DNA of 64,000 nucleotides from JBEVJK01 sp963791325 (GTDB taxonomy: Bacteria; Pseudomonadota; Alphaproteobacteria; Rhizobiales; Rhizobiaceae), in NCBI GenBank assembly GCA_963791325.1, contig CAWBRU010000009.1:124001-188000 (forward strand), written 5' to 3'. This document shows, piece after piece, positions 48,854-58,976 of the stretch. Position 1 is the stretch's first letter. Each line of letters starts with the position of its first letter. The notes beneath the pieces were generated by a model. It saw only the letters and a program-made list of their open reading frames with translations, had not been told where the DNA came from and ran no database searches. The translations under genes were made by a program, and so were the position numbers.

Positions 48854-50524
48854 TCAGCGCGTGACGAACACGGTTGCCAGCGGCTTTTTGCCCCAGACTT
48901 CGTTGGCCGCCCCGCGGACGGCGCGGCGCACCGCCTCCGAGACCAGCTCGAAATCCTTTCTGCGCGCCCGGGGGATGCTTTCAATCGCGCCGATAGCCGC
49001 ATCGAGCATGCGCTCGGCGAGCGGATCGCCGGCGGCGTCCGCTTCGGCCACCCCGATCGCCACCAGGTCGGGATCGCCGGCGAGCTCGTAGCGGTCGTCG
49101 AGCACGACATTGACCACGACATGGCCGGCAAAGCTCAGCCGGCGGCGGTCGCGGATGCCCATTGCCTCGTCGGTGCCGGTCAGCCGGCCATCCTTGTAGA
49201 TGCGTCCGAACGGAACCTGGTCGATGATCTCGGCAGCGCCGGGCGCCAGCCTCAGCATATCGCCGTCGCGCACCTGCGCGACTTCGGGGATGCCGGCCGC
49301 CGCCATCAGCGCACCCTGGGCGACCAGATGGGCAGCCTCGCCGTGGACGGGCACGCCGATCCGCGGCTTGACCCATTCATACATGCGCCGCAGTTCGTTG
49401 CGGCGCGGATGGCCGGAGACATGGACCAGGGCGTCGCTGTCCTCGATCACCTTGACGCCCTGATCGATGAGGCCGTTTTTGATGTCGAGGATCGCCTTTT
49501 CGTTGCCGGGGATGGTGCGCGAGGAGAAGATCACGGTGTCGCCCGGAGCCAGCGCCACCGTCTTCAGCTCGTCGCGGGCGAGCTTGGCAAGGGCTGCCCG
49601 CGACTCGCCCTGGCTGCCGGTCAGGATGATGACAAGGTGCTCGCGCGGGATATAGCCGTAGTCCTCTTCCGAGATGAAGCCGGACAGCGTATCCAGCATG
49701 CCGAGTTCGCCCGCGACGTCGATGACGCGCTTCAGCGAGCGGCCGAGCACCAGCACTTGGCGGCCGGCCTGCTGGGCCGCTTCGGCAACAGCGAGAACGC
49801 GGCCGACATTGGACGAGAACGTGGTGACGGCGACGCGGCCCGGCGCGCGCTCGATCAGCTCGCGCAAGCTGGCACCCACCGCCTGCTCCGATGGCGAATC
49901 GCCGTCGCGCATGGCGTTGGTGGAATCGCACACCAGCGCCAGCACGCCGCGGGTGCCGAGCGCGCGGAACCGCTGCTCATCGGTGCGCGGACCGAGCACC
50001 GGCGCCGGGTCGATCTTCCAGTCGCCGGTATGGATGACGGTGCCGGCCGGCGTGGTGATGGCCAGCGACACCGGCTCGGGAATCGAATGGGTGACCGCCA
50101 CCGCCTCGATCTCGAACGGGCCGACGCGAAAGACGTCGCCGGCACGGTAGAGCGTGACCGGAACCTTGGCCTTGAACTCGTCGGATTCGCGCTTGGCCTC
50201 GAGCAGCGCGGCAGCGAACGGCGTCATGAAGCACGGCGCCCCAAGCCGCGGCCACAGCTCGCCCAGCGCGCCGTAGTGATCCTCATGCGCATGGGTGATG
50301 ATGATGCCGTCGAGGCGGTCGCGCTGGTCTTCGATGAAGCGGATGTCGGGCAGGACCAGGTCGACCCCGGGCAAATGCGGGCCGGGAAAGGTCACTCCGC
50401 AATCGACGACGATCCACCGCCGGGCTCGCGCCGGCCCGTAGCCGTAGAGAGCGAAATTCATGCCGATCTCGCCGACCCCGCCGAGCGGCACGAAGACGAG
50501 CTCGTGGCCTTCCTCGATGCTCAT
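48854..50524 (-). CDS. rnj: Ribonuclease J
   Basis: A 556-residue metallo-beta-lactamase-fold RNase with 5' exonuclease and endonuclease activity. It starts MSIEEGHELVFVPLGGVGEIGMNFALYGYG. The zinc motif HAHEDH is at residues 78-83, later ligands appear in HTGDWKIDP, CDSTNA and VHVSGHPRRNELRRM, and the beta-CASP region holds TTFSSNVGRV and GSQGESRAALAKLA. The C-terminal domain ends WGKKPLATVFVTR. The start codon overlaps the birA stop (ATGA). With RNase E at 17037, this organism has both main RNA-decay enzymes, as is usual in its order. Confidence 0.95.
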   Translation of the reverse strand: MSIEEGHELVFVPLGGVGEIGMNFALYGYGPARARRWIVVDCGVTFPGPHLPGVDLVLPDIRFIEDQRDRLDGIIITHAHEDHYGALGELWPRLGAPCFMTPFAAALLEAKRESDEFKAKVPVTLYRAGDVFRVGPFEIEAVAVTHSIPEPVSLAITTPAGTVIHTGDWKIDPAPVLGPRTDEQRFRALGTRGVLALVCDSTNAMRDGDSPSEQAVGASLRELIERAPGRVAVTTFSSNVGRVLAVAEAAQQAGRQVLVLGRSLKRVIDVAGELGMLDTLSGFISEEDYGYIPREHLVIILTGSQGESRAALAKLARDELKTVALAPGDTVIFSSRTIPGNEKAILDIKNGLIDQGVKVIEDSDALVHVSGHPRRNELRRMYEWVKPRIGVPVHGEAAHLVAQGALMAAAGIPEVAQVRDGDMLRLAPGAAEIIDQVPFGRIYKDGRLTGTDEAMGIRDRRRLSFAGHVVVNVVLDDRYELAGDPDLVAIGVAEADAAGDPLAERMLDAAIGAIESIPRARRKDFELVSEAVRRAVRGAANEVWGKKPLATVFVTR

Positions 50525-51302
50525 GTGCCGGGCACTCCTTCGGTGGAGAAGAACAGGTCGCCGGCGGAGATCCGGTGGCGCGCGCCGTCCTTCGCTCGGA
50601 GCATCAGATAGCCCTCCGCATCGATGCCCTCGAACCAGCCGTGCAGCGTGCCCTCCGCAAGATTGACCGCCACAGGTTCGCCGAGGCCGCGTGCGGCGGC
50701 GAGCCACGCCGCCCTGATCGCGGCGAATCCTGGGCGCGGTCCCACTCGGCCAGCGCCTTGGCCATGGCGCGGGCCAGCGCCTGAAACAGCGGCTCGATCC
50801 CGGCATCGATGCCGCAGGCTTGGAGATCGGTCGCCGGATAGGCGGGATCGTCGGGGTGATGCGCCACGTTGATGCCGCAGCCGATGACGACGGCGAGCCG
50901 GCCGTCGGCCAGCCGCTCGCTTTCAAGCAGGATGCCGTTGACCTTGCGGCCGTCGACCAAGACGTCGTTCGGCCATTTGATCGCCAGGACCTCGGCCCGG
51001 CCCGCAAACAGCGGAGCCAGCGCCCGATGGACCGCGAGCGCCGCAACCAGCGGCAGCGTGCCGATCGCCGGCACCGGCGCCGGGTCGACCAACAGGAGGC
51101 TGGCATAGAGGTTGCCCGCCTCCGAAACCCAGGCGCGGCCGCGGCGGCCACGGCCGGCGAGCTGACGCGCCGCCGTCACCCACAGATTGCCGGGATCGCC
51201 GCGTCGGGCGAAGTCGAGGGTCACGCTGTTCGTCGAGTCGACCTCGCCGAGCGCCACGCGGCGAAAGGCAGACAGGCCCGGGACCGCGATTGCGTCCACC
51301 AT
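50521..51302 (-). CDS. birA: Biotin--[acetyl-CoA-carboxylase] ligase (one-base indel in this sequence)
   Basis: A ligase of about 260 residues that attaches biotin to AccB and PccA. It starts MVDAIAVPGLSAFRRVALGEVDSTNSV, with no N-terminal DNA-binding domain, so it is monofunctional. The biotin-AMP loop AGRGRRGRAWVSEAGNLYASLLL and KWPNDVLVDGRKVNGILLESE are present, then the frame breaks near 50731-50740. Restoring one base in GACCGCGCCCAGGA leads to PGFAAIRAAWLAAARGLGEPVAV and the C-terminal domain ending FFSTEGVPGT. The break is probably a sequence error. It starts right after nuoN. Confidence 0.93.
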
Positions 51303-52737
51303 TCAGAAGAAGGTCTTGGCGGCGGCAGCCGCCACCGCGCCGATCGGGCCGGCAAAGAAGACGTAGAACAGCACGAACGCACCGGACAATGCCAGCACGG
51401 CGCGCAGTTCGCCGGCCATCGGCTGGAAGCCGCCAACCGGCTCGTCGAACCACATGATCTTGATGATGCGCAGATAGTAATAGGCGCCGACCACCGAGGT
51501 GACCACGCCGATGACGGCCAGCGCGATCAGATTGGCATTGATCGCCGCCAGGAACACGTACCATTTCGCCCAGAAGCCGGCGAGCGGCGGGATGCCGGCC
51601 AGCGAGAACATCAGGATGGTGAGGATCGTCGCCATCACCGGATTGGTCGAGGACAGGCCGGCGAGGTCGTCGATCGCTTCGACATTCCTGTCGCCGCGCC
51701 GCATCGCCAGGATAAAGGCGAAGCTGCCGAGCGTCATCGCCAGATAGATCAGCATATAGATGATCACCCCGCGCACGCCGGCTTCCGAATTGGCGGCGAG
51801 CCCGACCAAGGCGAAGCCGATATGGCCGATCGAGGAATAGGCCATCAGCCGCTTGATGTTGTGCTGGCCGATCGCGGCAAACGAGCCGAGTGCCATCGAG
51901 GCGATCGAGATAAAGACAATGATCTGCTGCCAATCGGGCGAAATCGGGCGGAAGGCGCTCATCGTGGCGCGCACGGTGAGCGCCATCGCCGCCATCTTCG
52001 GCGCCGCGGCCATGAAGGCGGTCACCGGCGTCGGCGCACCTTCATAGACGTCGGGCGTCCACATGTGGAACGGCACTGCCGAGATCTTGAAGGCGAGGCC
52101 GGCCAGCACGAACACCAGGCCGAAGACCAGGCCGAGCTGGCGCTCGCCGCCGAGCGCGGCGGCGATCTGCTGGAAGCCGGTGTTGCCGGTGTAGCCGTAG
52201 ACAAGCGAGATGCCGTAGAGCAGCATGCCGGACGACAGCGCCCCGAGGACGAAGTATTTCAGGCCCGCCTCGGTCGAGCGCAGGCTGTCGCGATTGATCG
52301 CGGCGAGCACATAGATGGCGAGCGACTGCAGCTCGAGCCCGAGATAGAGGGTGAGCATGCTGCCCGCCGAGATCATCAGCATCATGCCGAGCGTGGCGAG
52401 CAGGATCAGCACCGGGAACTCGAAACTGTCGAATTTCTCGGCCCGGGCGAAGCCGAGCGACATCAGCAGCGTCACCGCCGAGCCGATCAGCGCCAGCACC
52501 TTCATGAAGCGGCCGAACGGATCGCTGACGAAGGCGCTGCCGAAGGCGGTCGCCGTCGGCGGTGCCGAAACCGACCCAGGCGGCCGCGAGCAGCAGCACA
52601 AGCACGGCGACGAGGCTCACGGTACGGCTGGCGCGCTCCCCGGCATAGACGCCGACCATCAACAGCGCCATCGCCGCGATGGCGAGGAACAGCTCGGGCT
52701 TGACCAGATCGAGGCTTGCCGAAAGGGGGGAGACCAT
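51303..52737 (-). CDS. nuoN: Complex I subunit NuoN (one-base insertion in this sequence)
   Basis: An antiporter-like membrane subunit of NADH:quinone oxidoreductase. It starts MVSPLSASLDLVKPELFLAIAAMALLMVGVYAG and loses frame at GFGTADG; removing one C at about 52551 restores TAFGSAFVSDPFGRFMKVLALIGS and the rest. Family text includes SLAIYVLAAI, GLKYFVLGALSSGMLLYGISLVYG, VPFHMWTPDVYEGAPTPVTAFMA with the proton-channel Lys and Glu neighbours, and KRLMAYSSIGHIGFALVGL. Corrected length is about 477 residues with some 14 helices. birA follows immediately. Confidence 0.94.
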
Positions 52738-52748
52738 GTCGAAGTCCT

Positions 52749-54254
52749 TCAGTCCGCTGCCGCGGTCTGCGGCTGGCCGAGCGACTGGCCGACATTGTTG
52801 ACCAGCGCCTTCACCGATTCGGCGGTCGCGTCGAAGATCGGGGCCGGGTAGACGCCGAAGAAGATCACCAGGATCACCAGCGGATAGAGGATCACCCGCT
52901 CGCGCGGCGACAGATCGAACAGGCCCTTCAGACTGTCCTTGGTCAGCGTTCCGAAGATCACCCGCCGGTAGAGCCAGAGCGCATAGGCGGCCGAGAGGAT
53001 GAGGCCGGTGGTGGCGAAAAACGCCACCCAGGTGTTGACCCGGAAGGCGCCGAGCAAGGTCAGGAACTCGCCGATGAAGCCGGTGGTGCCGGGCAGGCCG
53101 ACATTGGCCATGGTGAAGACCATGAACGCCACAGCGTATTTCGGCATGTTGTTGACCAGCCCGCCATAGGCGGCGATCTCGCGGGTGTGCATGCGGTCAT
53201 AGATCACGCCGACGCACAGGAAGAGCGCGCCCGAGACCAGGCCGTGCGACAGCATCTGAAACAGCGAGCCCTGGACGCCCTCCTGGTTCATGGCGAAGAT
53301 GCCCATCGTGACAAAGCCCATATGGGCCACCGAGGAATAGGCGATCAGCTTCTTCATGTCGTCCTGCATCATCGCCACCAGCGAGGTGTAGATGATCGCC
53401 ACGATCGACAGCGCAAACACCAGCGGCGCGAAGTCGGCCGAGGCCAGCGGAAACATCGGCAGCGAGAAGCGCAGGAAGCCGTAGCCGCCCATCTTCAAGA
53501 GAATGGCGGCCAGAATCACCGAGCCCGCGGTCGGCGCCTCGACATGCGCGTCGGGCAGCCAGGTGTGGACCGGCCACATCGGCATCTTCACCGCGAACGA
53601 GGCGAAGAAGGCGAGCCACAGCCAGGTCTGCATATGGGCGGGGAACTGGTGGGTAAGCAGCGTCGGAATGTCGGTCGTGCCGGCCTGCCAGTACATCGCC
53701 ATGATGGCTAGCAGCATCAGCACCGAGCCGAGCAGCGTGTAGAGGAAGAACTTGAAGCTCGCATAGACGCGCCGGCGCCCGCCCCACACGCCGATGATGA
53801 TGAACATCGGGATCAGGCCGGCCTCGAAGAACACGTAGAACAGCACCAGGTCGAGCGCGCAGAAGACGCCGATCATCAGCGTTTCGAGCAGCAGGAAGGA
53901 GATCATGTATTCCTTGATGCGCTTCTCGACCGACTCCCAGCTGGCCAGGATGCAGAAAGGCATCAGGAACGTGGTCAGGATGACGAACAGCATCGAGATG
54001 CCGTCGACGCCGACGTGGTAGGTGGTGCCGCTGTCGAGCCACGCCGCCTTCTCGACCATCTGGAAGCCGGGATCGCCGGCGTCGAAGCCGGTCCAGACGA
54101 AGATCGACACCAGGAAAGTGAATACCGTCGTGGCCAGCGCGATCATCTTGATGTTGCGGCGCGCCGCCTCGCCGTCGTCGCGCACCAGAAGGATCAGCAC
54201 GACACCGACCAGCGGCAGGAAGGTGACCGTAGTGAGGATCGGCCAGTCGTTCAT
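52749..54254 (-). CDS. nuoM: Complex I subunit NuoM
   Basis: A 501-residue antiporter-like proton-pumping subunit of complex I with about 14 transmembrane helices. It starts MNDWPILTTVTFLPLVGVVLILLVRDDGEA. Family text includes YHVGVDGISMLFVILTTFLMPFCILASW, FYVFFEAGLIPMFIIIGVWGG (with the channel Glu), VKMPMWPVHTWLPDAHVEAPTAGSVILAAILLKMGGYG and KKLIAYSSVAHMGFVTMGIFA. The start overlaps the nuoL stop by one base (TGATG). Confidence 0.97.
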   Translation of the reverse strand: MNDWPILTTVTFLPLVGVVLILLVRDDGEAARRNIKMIALATTVFTFLVSIFVWTGFDAGDPGFQMVEKAAWLDSGTTYHVGVDGISMLFVILTTFLMPFCILASWESVEKRIKEYMISFLLLETLMIGVFCALDLVLFYVFFEAGLIPMFIIIGVWGGRRRVYASFKFFLYTLLGSVLMLLAIMAMYWQAGTTDIPTLLTHQFPAHMQTWLWLAFFASFAVKMPMWPVHTWLPDAHVEAPTAGSVILAAILLKMGGYGFLRFSLPMFPLASADFAPLVFALSIVAIIYTSLVAMMQDDMKKLIAYSSVAHMGFVTMGIFAMNQEGVQGSLFQMLSHGLVSGALFLCVGVIYDRMHTREIAAYGGLVNNMPKYAVAFMVFTMANVGLPGTTGFIGEFLTLLGAFRVNTWVAFFATTGLILSAAYALWLYRRVIFGTLTKDSLKGLFDLSPRERVILYPLVILVIFFGVYPAPIFDATAESVKALVNNVGQSLGQPQTAAAD

Positions 54255-56239
54255 CAGACGCTCCCCAGCATCATCCAGGTAACCAGGGCGGCGATCCCGA
54301 TCAGCATGGCGAAGGCATAGTGGTAGAGATAGCCGGTCTGCAGGCGCACGACGCTGCGGGTCACGTCAATGACGCGCGCCGACACGCCGTCGGGGCCGAA
54401 GCCGTCGATCAGCCAGCCGTCGCCGCGCTTCCACAGGAAGGTGCCGAGCCGCTTGGCCGGCCGCACGAAGAGAAAATCGTAGAGCTCGTCGAAGTACCAT
54501 TTGTTGAGCAGAAAGGCATAGAGGCCGCGATGCTGCGCGGCGAGCCGCTGCGGCATCTCCGGCGAGCGGATGTAGAATTGATAGGCGACGGCCGTGCCGA
54601 CCAGCATGGCGACGAACGGCGCCAGGCTGACCCAGACCGGAACCTCGTGGATATGGTGCAGGATCTCGTTGTCCGGCAGCGTGAACAGCGCCGTCTTCCA
54701 GAATGCGGCATAGCCCTCGCCGATGAAGGTGCTGCGGAAGACTGCGCCCGCCAACAGCGCGCCGAGCGCCAGCACCGCCAGCGGCACCAGCATCACCGGC
54801 GGCGATTCATGGACGTGATGCATCACCTCATGGCTGGCACGCGGCTTGCCATGGAAGGTCATGAAGATCAGCCGCCAGGAATAAAAGGCGGTAAAGGCCG
54901 CGGCCACGGTGAGCAGCACGAAGGCAAAGCCGGCGATCGGGCTGTGGGCGACGTAGGAGCCTTCGACGATGGCATCCTTGGAAAAGAACCCGGCGGTGCC
55001 GATGATGGTGAACGGAATGCCGACCCCGGTCAGCGACAGTGTGCCGATGATCATCATCCAGTAGGTGAACGGGATCAGCCGGCGCAGGCCGCCCATCTTG
55101 CGCATGTCCTGCTCGTCGGAGACGGCATGGATGACCGAGCCCGAGCCGAGGAACAGCAGCGCCTTGAAGAAGGCATGGGTGAACAGGTGAAAGATCGCCC
55201 CGCTGTAGAAGCCGACGCCGAGTGCCACGAACATGTAGCCGAGCTGCGAGCAGGTCGAATAGGCGATCACCCGCTTGATGTCGTTCTGCACAAGCCCGAC
55301 GGTGGCGGCGAAGAAGGCGGTGAAGGCGCCGATGAAGGTGACCACGATCAGCGCGCCATGGGCCAACTCGAACAGCGGCGACAGCCGCGCCAGCATGAAC
55401 ACCCCGGCGGTGACCATGGTGGCGGCATGGATGAGCGCCGACACCGGGGTCGGCCCCTCCATGGCATCGGGCAGCCAGGTGTGCAGCGGCACCTGCGCCG
55501 ACTTGCCCATCGCGCCCATGAACAGCAGCAGGCAGACCACCGTCAGCGCGGCGTGCCGGTCGAGCGCGTAGCCGAGGAAGTTGAGCGCCACCCCGGCCGG
55601 CTCTGCCGCGCCTTCCGCCGGCAGGAATGAGGCGGCATTGGCAAAGACGGTGTCGAGGTTGATCGAGCCGAACAGCACGAACACCCCGAAGATGCCCAGT
55701 GCGAAGCCGAAATCGCCGATCCGGTTGACGACGAAGGCCTTGATCGCGGCAGCGTTGGCCGAGGGCTTCTGGTACCAGAAGCCGATCAGCAGATAGGAGG
55801 CGAGGCCGACCCCTTCCCAGCCGAAGAACATCTGCACCAGATTGCCGGCGGTCACCAGCATCAGCATGGCGAAGGTGAACAGCGACAGATAGGCGAAGAA
55901 GCGCGGACGATCGGGATCGTGGTGCATGTAGCCGATCGAATAGATGTGGACCAGCGCCGACACGGTGTTGACGACCACCAGCATGACCACCGTCAAGGTG
56001 TCGATCCTGAGCGACCAGTCGGCCTCGAGCGAGCCCGATTGGATCCAGCGCAGCACCGGCACGGTGAAGGTCTCGACATTGCTGAAGCCGACCGAGAAGA
56101 AGGCCACCCAGGACAGCGCCGCCGAGATGACCAGAAGCCCGGAGGTGATCACCTCGCAAGCCCTGGCCCCGACCACGCCGCCGCCCAGGCCGGCGATCAG
56201 GAAGCCGAGAAGCGGGAGAAAGACGATCGCTTGATACAT
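54254..56239 (-). CDS. nuoL: Complex I subunit NuoL
   Basis: A 661-residue antiporter-like subunit, the most distal proton pump, with a long C-terminal amphipathic helix region that runs along the membrane arm. It starts MYQAIVFLPLLGFLIAGLGGGVVGAR. Family text includes LRIDTLTVVMLVVVNTVSALVHIYSIGYMHHDP, FFGWEGVGLASYLLIGFWY, KSAQVPLHTWLPDAMEGPTPVSALIHAATMVTAGVFMLARLSPLF and KRVIAYSTCSQLGYMFVALGV. It is 13 bases after nuoK in the transcript. Confidence 0.97.
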   Translation of the reverse strand: MYQAIVFLPLLGFLIAGLGGGVVGARACEVITSGLLVISAALSWVAFFSVGFSNVETFTVPVLRWIQSGSLEADWSLRIDTLTVVMLVVVNTVSALVHIYSIGYMHHDPDRPRFFAYLSLFTFAMLMLVTAGNLVQMFFGWEGVGLASYLLIGFWYQKPSANAAAIKAFVVNRIGDFGFALGIFGVFVLFGSINLDTVFANAASFLPAEGAAEPAGVALNFLGYALDRHAALTVVCLLLFMGAMGKSAQVPLHTWLPDAMEGPTPVSALIHAATMVTAGVFMLARLSPLFELAHGALIVVTFIGAFTAFFAATVGLVQNDIKRVIAYSTCSQLGYMFVALGVGFYSGAIFHLFTHAFFKALLFLGSGSVIHAVSDEQDMRKMGGLRRLIPFTYWMMIIGTLSLTGVGIPFTIIGTAGFFSKDAIVEGSYVAHSPIAGFAFVLLTVAAAFTAFYSWRLIFMTFHGKPRASHEVMHHVHESPPVMLVPLAVLALGALLAGAVFRSTFIGEGYAAFWKTALFTLPDNEILHHIHEVPVWVSLAPFVAMLVGTAVAYQFYIRSPEMPQRLAAQHRGLYAFLLNKWYFDELYDFLFVRPAKRLGTFLWKRGDGWLIDGFGPDGVSARVIDVTRSVVRLQTGYLYHYAFAMLIGIAALVTWMMLGSV

Positions 56240-56252
56240 GCGTCCGGTTCCG

Positions 56253-56561
56253 TCAGCCCTTCATCATGTTGACGTCTTCGACCGCGATCGAGCCGCGATT
56301 GCGGAAGAACACGACCAGGATGGCAAGCCCGATCGCCGCTTCGGCCGCGGCCACGGTGAGCACGAACAGCGCGAACACCTGCCCGACCAAATCGCCGAGC
56401 GCGGCCGAGAAGGCGACGAAATTGATGTTGACGGCGAGCAGGATGAGCTCGATCGACATCAGCATGATGATGATGTTCTTGCGGTTCAGGAAGATGCCGA
56501 ACACGCCGAGCGTGAACAGGATCGCCGAGACGGTGAGAAAATGCGCAATGCCGACCGTCAT
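56253..56561 (-). CDS. nuoK: Complex I subunit NuoK
   Basis: A 102-residue membrane subunit with three helices. It starts MTVGIAHFLTVSAILFTLGVFGIFLNRKN and includes LMSIELILLAVNINFVAFS, with the conserved Glu38 in MSIELILLAVN and Glu74-type residue in AAAEAAIGLAILVVFFRNRG that line the central proton path. The start overlaps the nuoJ stop by four bases (ATGA). Confidence 0.97.
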   Translation of the reverse strand: MTVGIAHFLTVSAILFTLGVFGIFLNRKNIIIMLMSIELILLAVNINFVAFSAALGDLVGQVFALFVLTVAAAEAAIGLAILVVFFRNRGSIAVEDVNMMKG

Positions 56562-57184
56562 GCCTCGATCCCCCTGCCGGTCTCGACCTTCTTGAGCTCG
56601 ACCGCGGTCGCCGGCGTGCGGGCGACCTGCGCCGGGATCGACTGGCGCCGGACATTGGGCTTGTGGCGCAAGGTCAGGACGATCGCGCCGATCATGGCGA
56701 CGAGCAGCACCAGCCCGGCAACCTGGAAGTAGAAGACGTAGTCGGTGTAGAGGATATCGCCGAGCGCGGCGGTGTTGGGGCGGGTGAGCACGTCGGGCGT
56801 CGGCTGGGCGACGGTGCCGGCAAGCGAGGGCGCAAACGTGTAGCCGCCGAGCACGATGATCAGCTCGGCCGCCAGGACCAGCCCGACCAGCGCGCCGATC
56901 GGCGCATATTGCAGCGCTCCGCTCTTCAGCTCGGCGAAGTCGACGTCGAGCATCATCACCACGAACAGAAACAGCACCGCGACCGCGCCGACATAGACGA
57001 CGAGCAGGATCATCGCCAGGAATTCGGCGCCGGTCAGCAGGAACAGCCCGGCGGCGTTGACGAAGGTCAGGATCAGATAGAGCACCGAATGCACCGGATT
57101 GCGGGCGGAGATGACCATGAAGGCCGCGCCGACCGCGATGAAGGCGAAGAGGTAGAAGAACACCGCTTCGAGTCCGTTCAGCAT
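56558..57184 (-). CDS. nuoJ: Complex I subunit NuoJ
   Basis: A 208-residue membrane subunit with five helices. It starts MLNGLEAVFFYLFAFIAVGAAFMVISARNPVHSVLYLILTFVNAAGLFLLTGAEFLAMILLVVYVGAVAVLFLFVVMMLDVDF, the standard NuoJ layout including the pi-bulge helix region YVGAVAVLFLFVVMM. The C-terminal extension (KVETGRGIEA) is short. nuoI precedes it by a 183-base gap without coding potential. Confidence 0.96.
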   Translation of the reverse strand: MLNGLEAVFFYLFAFIAVGAAFMVISARNPVHSVLYLILTFVNAAGLFLLTGAEFLAMILLVVYVGAVAVLFLFVVMMLDVDFAELKSGALQYAPIGALVGLVLAAELIIVLGGYTFAPSLAGTVAQPTPDVLTRPNTAALGDILYTDYVFYFQVAGLVLLVAMIGAIVLTLRHKPNVRRQSIPAQVARTPATAVELKKVETGRGIEA

Positions 57185-57367
57185 GGGTTTCCCGCTCTCT
57201 CCTGGACAAGCGCCGGGGGTGTTGCCTGTCCGTCAAAACTGCGCCGCTCGGGCGCCGGTCGGCCTGTTCCTTAGACGAGGCCGCCCGCCCCGTCCACGCT
57301 TATGCCGGCACGCCGCCACCCTGCTTGGCGCATTGCCGGCGATCTCTCCGCGAAAGCCCTGGCGCGG
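57185..57367. other. Gap between nuoJ and nuoI
   Basis: A 183-base gap inside an otherwise compact operon. No gene, clear promoter or terminator was recognised; sequence is GC-rich. Confidence 0.4.
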
Positions 57368-57859
57368 CTACCGGTAAGGCGCGTCAAGATCGATGTTGCG
57401 GGCGATCTCGCGCTCCCAGCGGTCGCCGTTCGCCAGCAGCTTGTCCTTGTCGTAATAGAGTTCCTCGCGGGTCTCCGTCGAAAACTCGAAATTCGGCCCC
57501 TCGACGATGGCGTCGACCGGACAGGCCTCCTGGCAGAAGCCGCAATAGATGCACTTGACCATGTCTATGTCGTAGCGGATCGTCCGGCGGGTGCCGTCGT
57601 TGCGCCGCGGGCCGGCCTCGATGGTGATCGCCTGGGCCGGACAGATCGCCTCGCACAGCTTGCAGGCGATGCAGCGCTCCTCGCCGTTCGGATAGCGCCG
57701 CAGCGCATGCTCGCCGCGGAAGCGCGGCGACAGCGGGCCCTTCTCGTGCGGGTAGTTGAGCGTCGCCTTGGGCGCCACGAATTGCCTGAGCGACAACAGC
57801 AGCGCGTTGACGAAGTCCTTGAGCAGCAGAGCCTTGGCGGCCTGGGCTAGCGCGGTCAA
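57368..57859 (-). CDS. nuoI: Complex I subunit NuoI (two 4Fe-4S clusters)
   Basis: A 163-residue peripheral-arm subunit carrying clusters N6a and N6b next to the membrane. The two ferredoxin motifs are CIACKLCEAICPAQAI and CIYCGFCQEACPVDAI, both complete. It starts MTALAQAAKALLLKDFVNALLLSLRQF and includes YPHEKGPLSPRFRGEHALRRYPNGEERC; it ends NIDLDAPYR. It is 64 bases after nuoH in the transcript. Confidence 0.97.
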   Translation of the reverse strand: MTALAQAAKALLLKDFVNALLLSLRQFVAPKATLNYPHEKGPLSPRFRGEHALRRYPNGEERCIACKLCEAICPAQAITIEAGPRRNDGTRRTIRYDIDMVKCIYCGFCQEACPVDAIVEGPNFEFSTETREELYYDKDKLLANGDRWEREIARNIDLDAPYR

Positions 57860-57923
57860 CGGCGGATCTCCCGAACGGCAGGACGGGCGCCTGCGGCGCC
57901 GAAGGGGGCGGCTGTCCTGCCCA

Positions 57924-58970
57924 TCACGCCACCCACCCGGTCAGTCTGAGGAAGGCGGCGGTGATCACCACCATCGCCAGGGACAGCGGCAGAAACACCT
58001 TCCAGCCGAGCCGCATCAGCTGGTCGTAGCGATAGCGCGGCACGAACGCCTTGACCATGGCGATCATGAAGAACACCAGGCAGACCTTGAGCACGAACCA
58101 GATCACGCCGGGGACCCAGGTGAACGGGGCGAAGTTGAACGGCGGCAGCCAGCCGCCCAGAAACAGGATCGTGGTCAGGGCGCACATCAGCACGACCGCC
58201 ACATACTCGCCGAGGAAGAACAGCAGGAACGGCGTCGACGAGTATTCGATCATATGGCCGGCGACCAGCTCGGACTCGGCCTCGACCAGGTCGAAGGGCG
58301 GCCGGTTGGTCTCGGCCAGCGCCGAGATGAAGAACACGATGAACATCGGGAACAGCGCCAGCCAGTGCCAGTCCAGGAAGGTGTTGGGCAGGCCGAGGCG
58401 GGTGCCGATGCCGTCCTGTTGGGACAGCACGATGTCGGTCAGATTGAGCGAGCCGACGGCGAGCAGCACGGTGATGATGACGAAGCCGATCGAGACCTCG
58501 TAGGAAACCATCTGCGCGGCCGAGCGCAGCGCGCCGAGGAACGGGTATTTCGAGTTCGACGCCCAGCCGCCCATGATCACGCCGTAGACCTCGAGCGAGG
58601 AAATGGCGAACACATAGAGGATGCCGACATTGATGTTGGCGATCGCCCAGCCCTGGCTCACCGGGATCACCGCCCAGGCCGAGATCGCCAGCACGGCCGA
58701 CACCAGCGGGGCGAGCAGGAACACTCCCTTGTTGGCTCCGGCAGGGATGACCGGCTCCTTGAACACGAATTTGAGCAGGTCGGCAAACGCTTGGAAAAGC
58801 CCCCAGGGGCCGACCACATTGGGGCCGCGCCTGAGCTGCACGGCGGCCCAGATCTTGCGGTCGGCGTAGAGAATGTAGGCGACGAAGATCAGCAGCACGA
58901 CGATCAGCACCACCGACTTCAACAGGACGATCAACGCCGGCAGAACGTAGAGGGAGAAGAAGCTGTCCAT
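57924..58970 (-). CDS. nuoH: Complex I subunit NuoH
   Basis: A 348-residue membrane subunit at the junction of the two arms, forming much of the quinone-binding cavity. It has about eight helices and begins MDSFFSLYVLPALIVLLKSVVLIVVLLIFVAYILYADRKIWAAVQLRRGPNVVGPWGLFQAFADLLKFVFKEPV. The conserved acidic loop ALAETNRPPFDLVEAESELVAGHMIEYSS is intact. It ends SLAMVVITAAFLRLTGWVA. nuoG precedes it by six bases. Confidence 0.97.
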   Translation of the reverse strand: MDSFFSLYVLPALIVLLKSVVLIVVLLIFVAYILYADRKIWAAVQLRRGPNVVGPWGLFQAFADLLKFVFKEPVIPAGANKGVFLLAPLVSAVLAISAWAVIPVSQGWAIANINVGILYVFAISSLEVYGVIMGGWASNSKYPFLGALRSAAQMVSYEVSIGFVIITVLLAVGSLNLTDIVLSQQDGIGTRLGLPNTFLDWHWLALFPMFIVFFISALAETNRPPFDLVEAESELVAGHMIEYSSTPFLLFFLGEYVAVVLMCALTTILFLGGWLPPFNFAPFTWVPGVIWFVLKVCLVFFMIAMVKAFVPRYRYDQLMRLGWKVFLPLSLAMVVITAAFLRLTGWVA

Positions 58971-58976
58971 GGTTCC

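Noticed and set aside
51303..52737. nuoN as a degraded gene, meaning a non-functional complex I
   Set aside because: One inserted base restores a full-length subunit, and all other nuo genes are intact.
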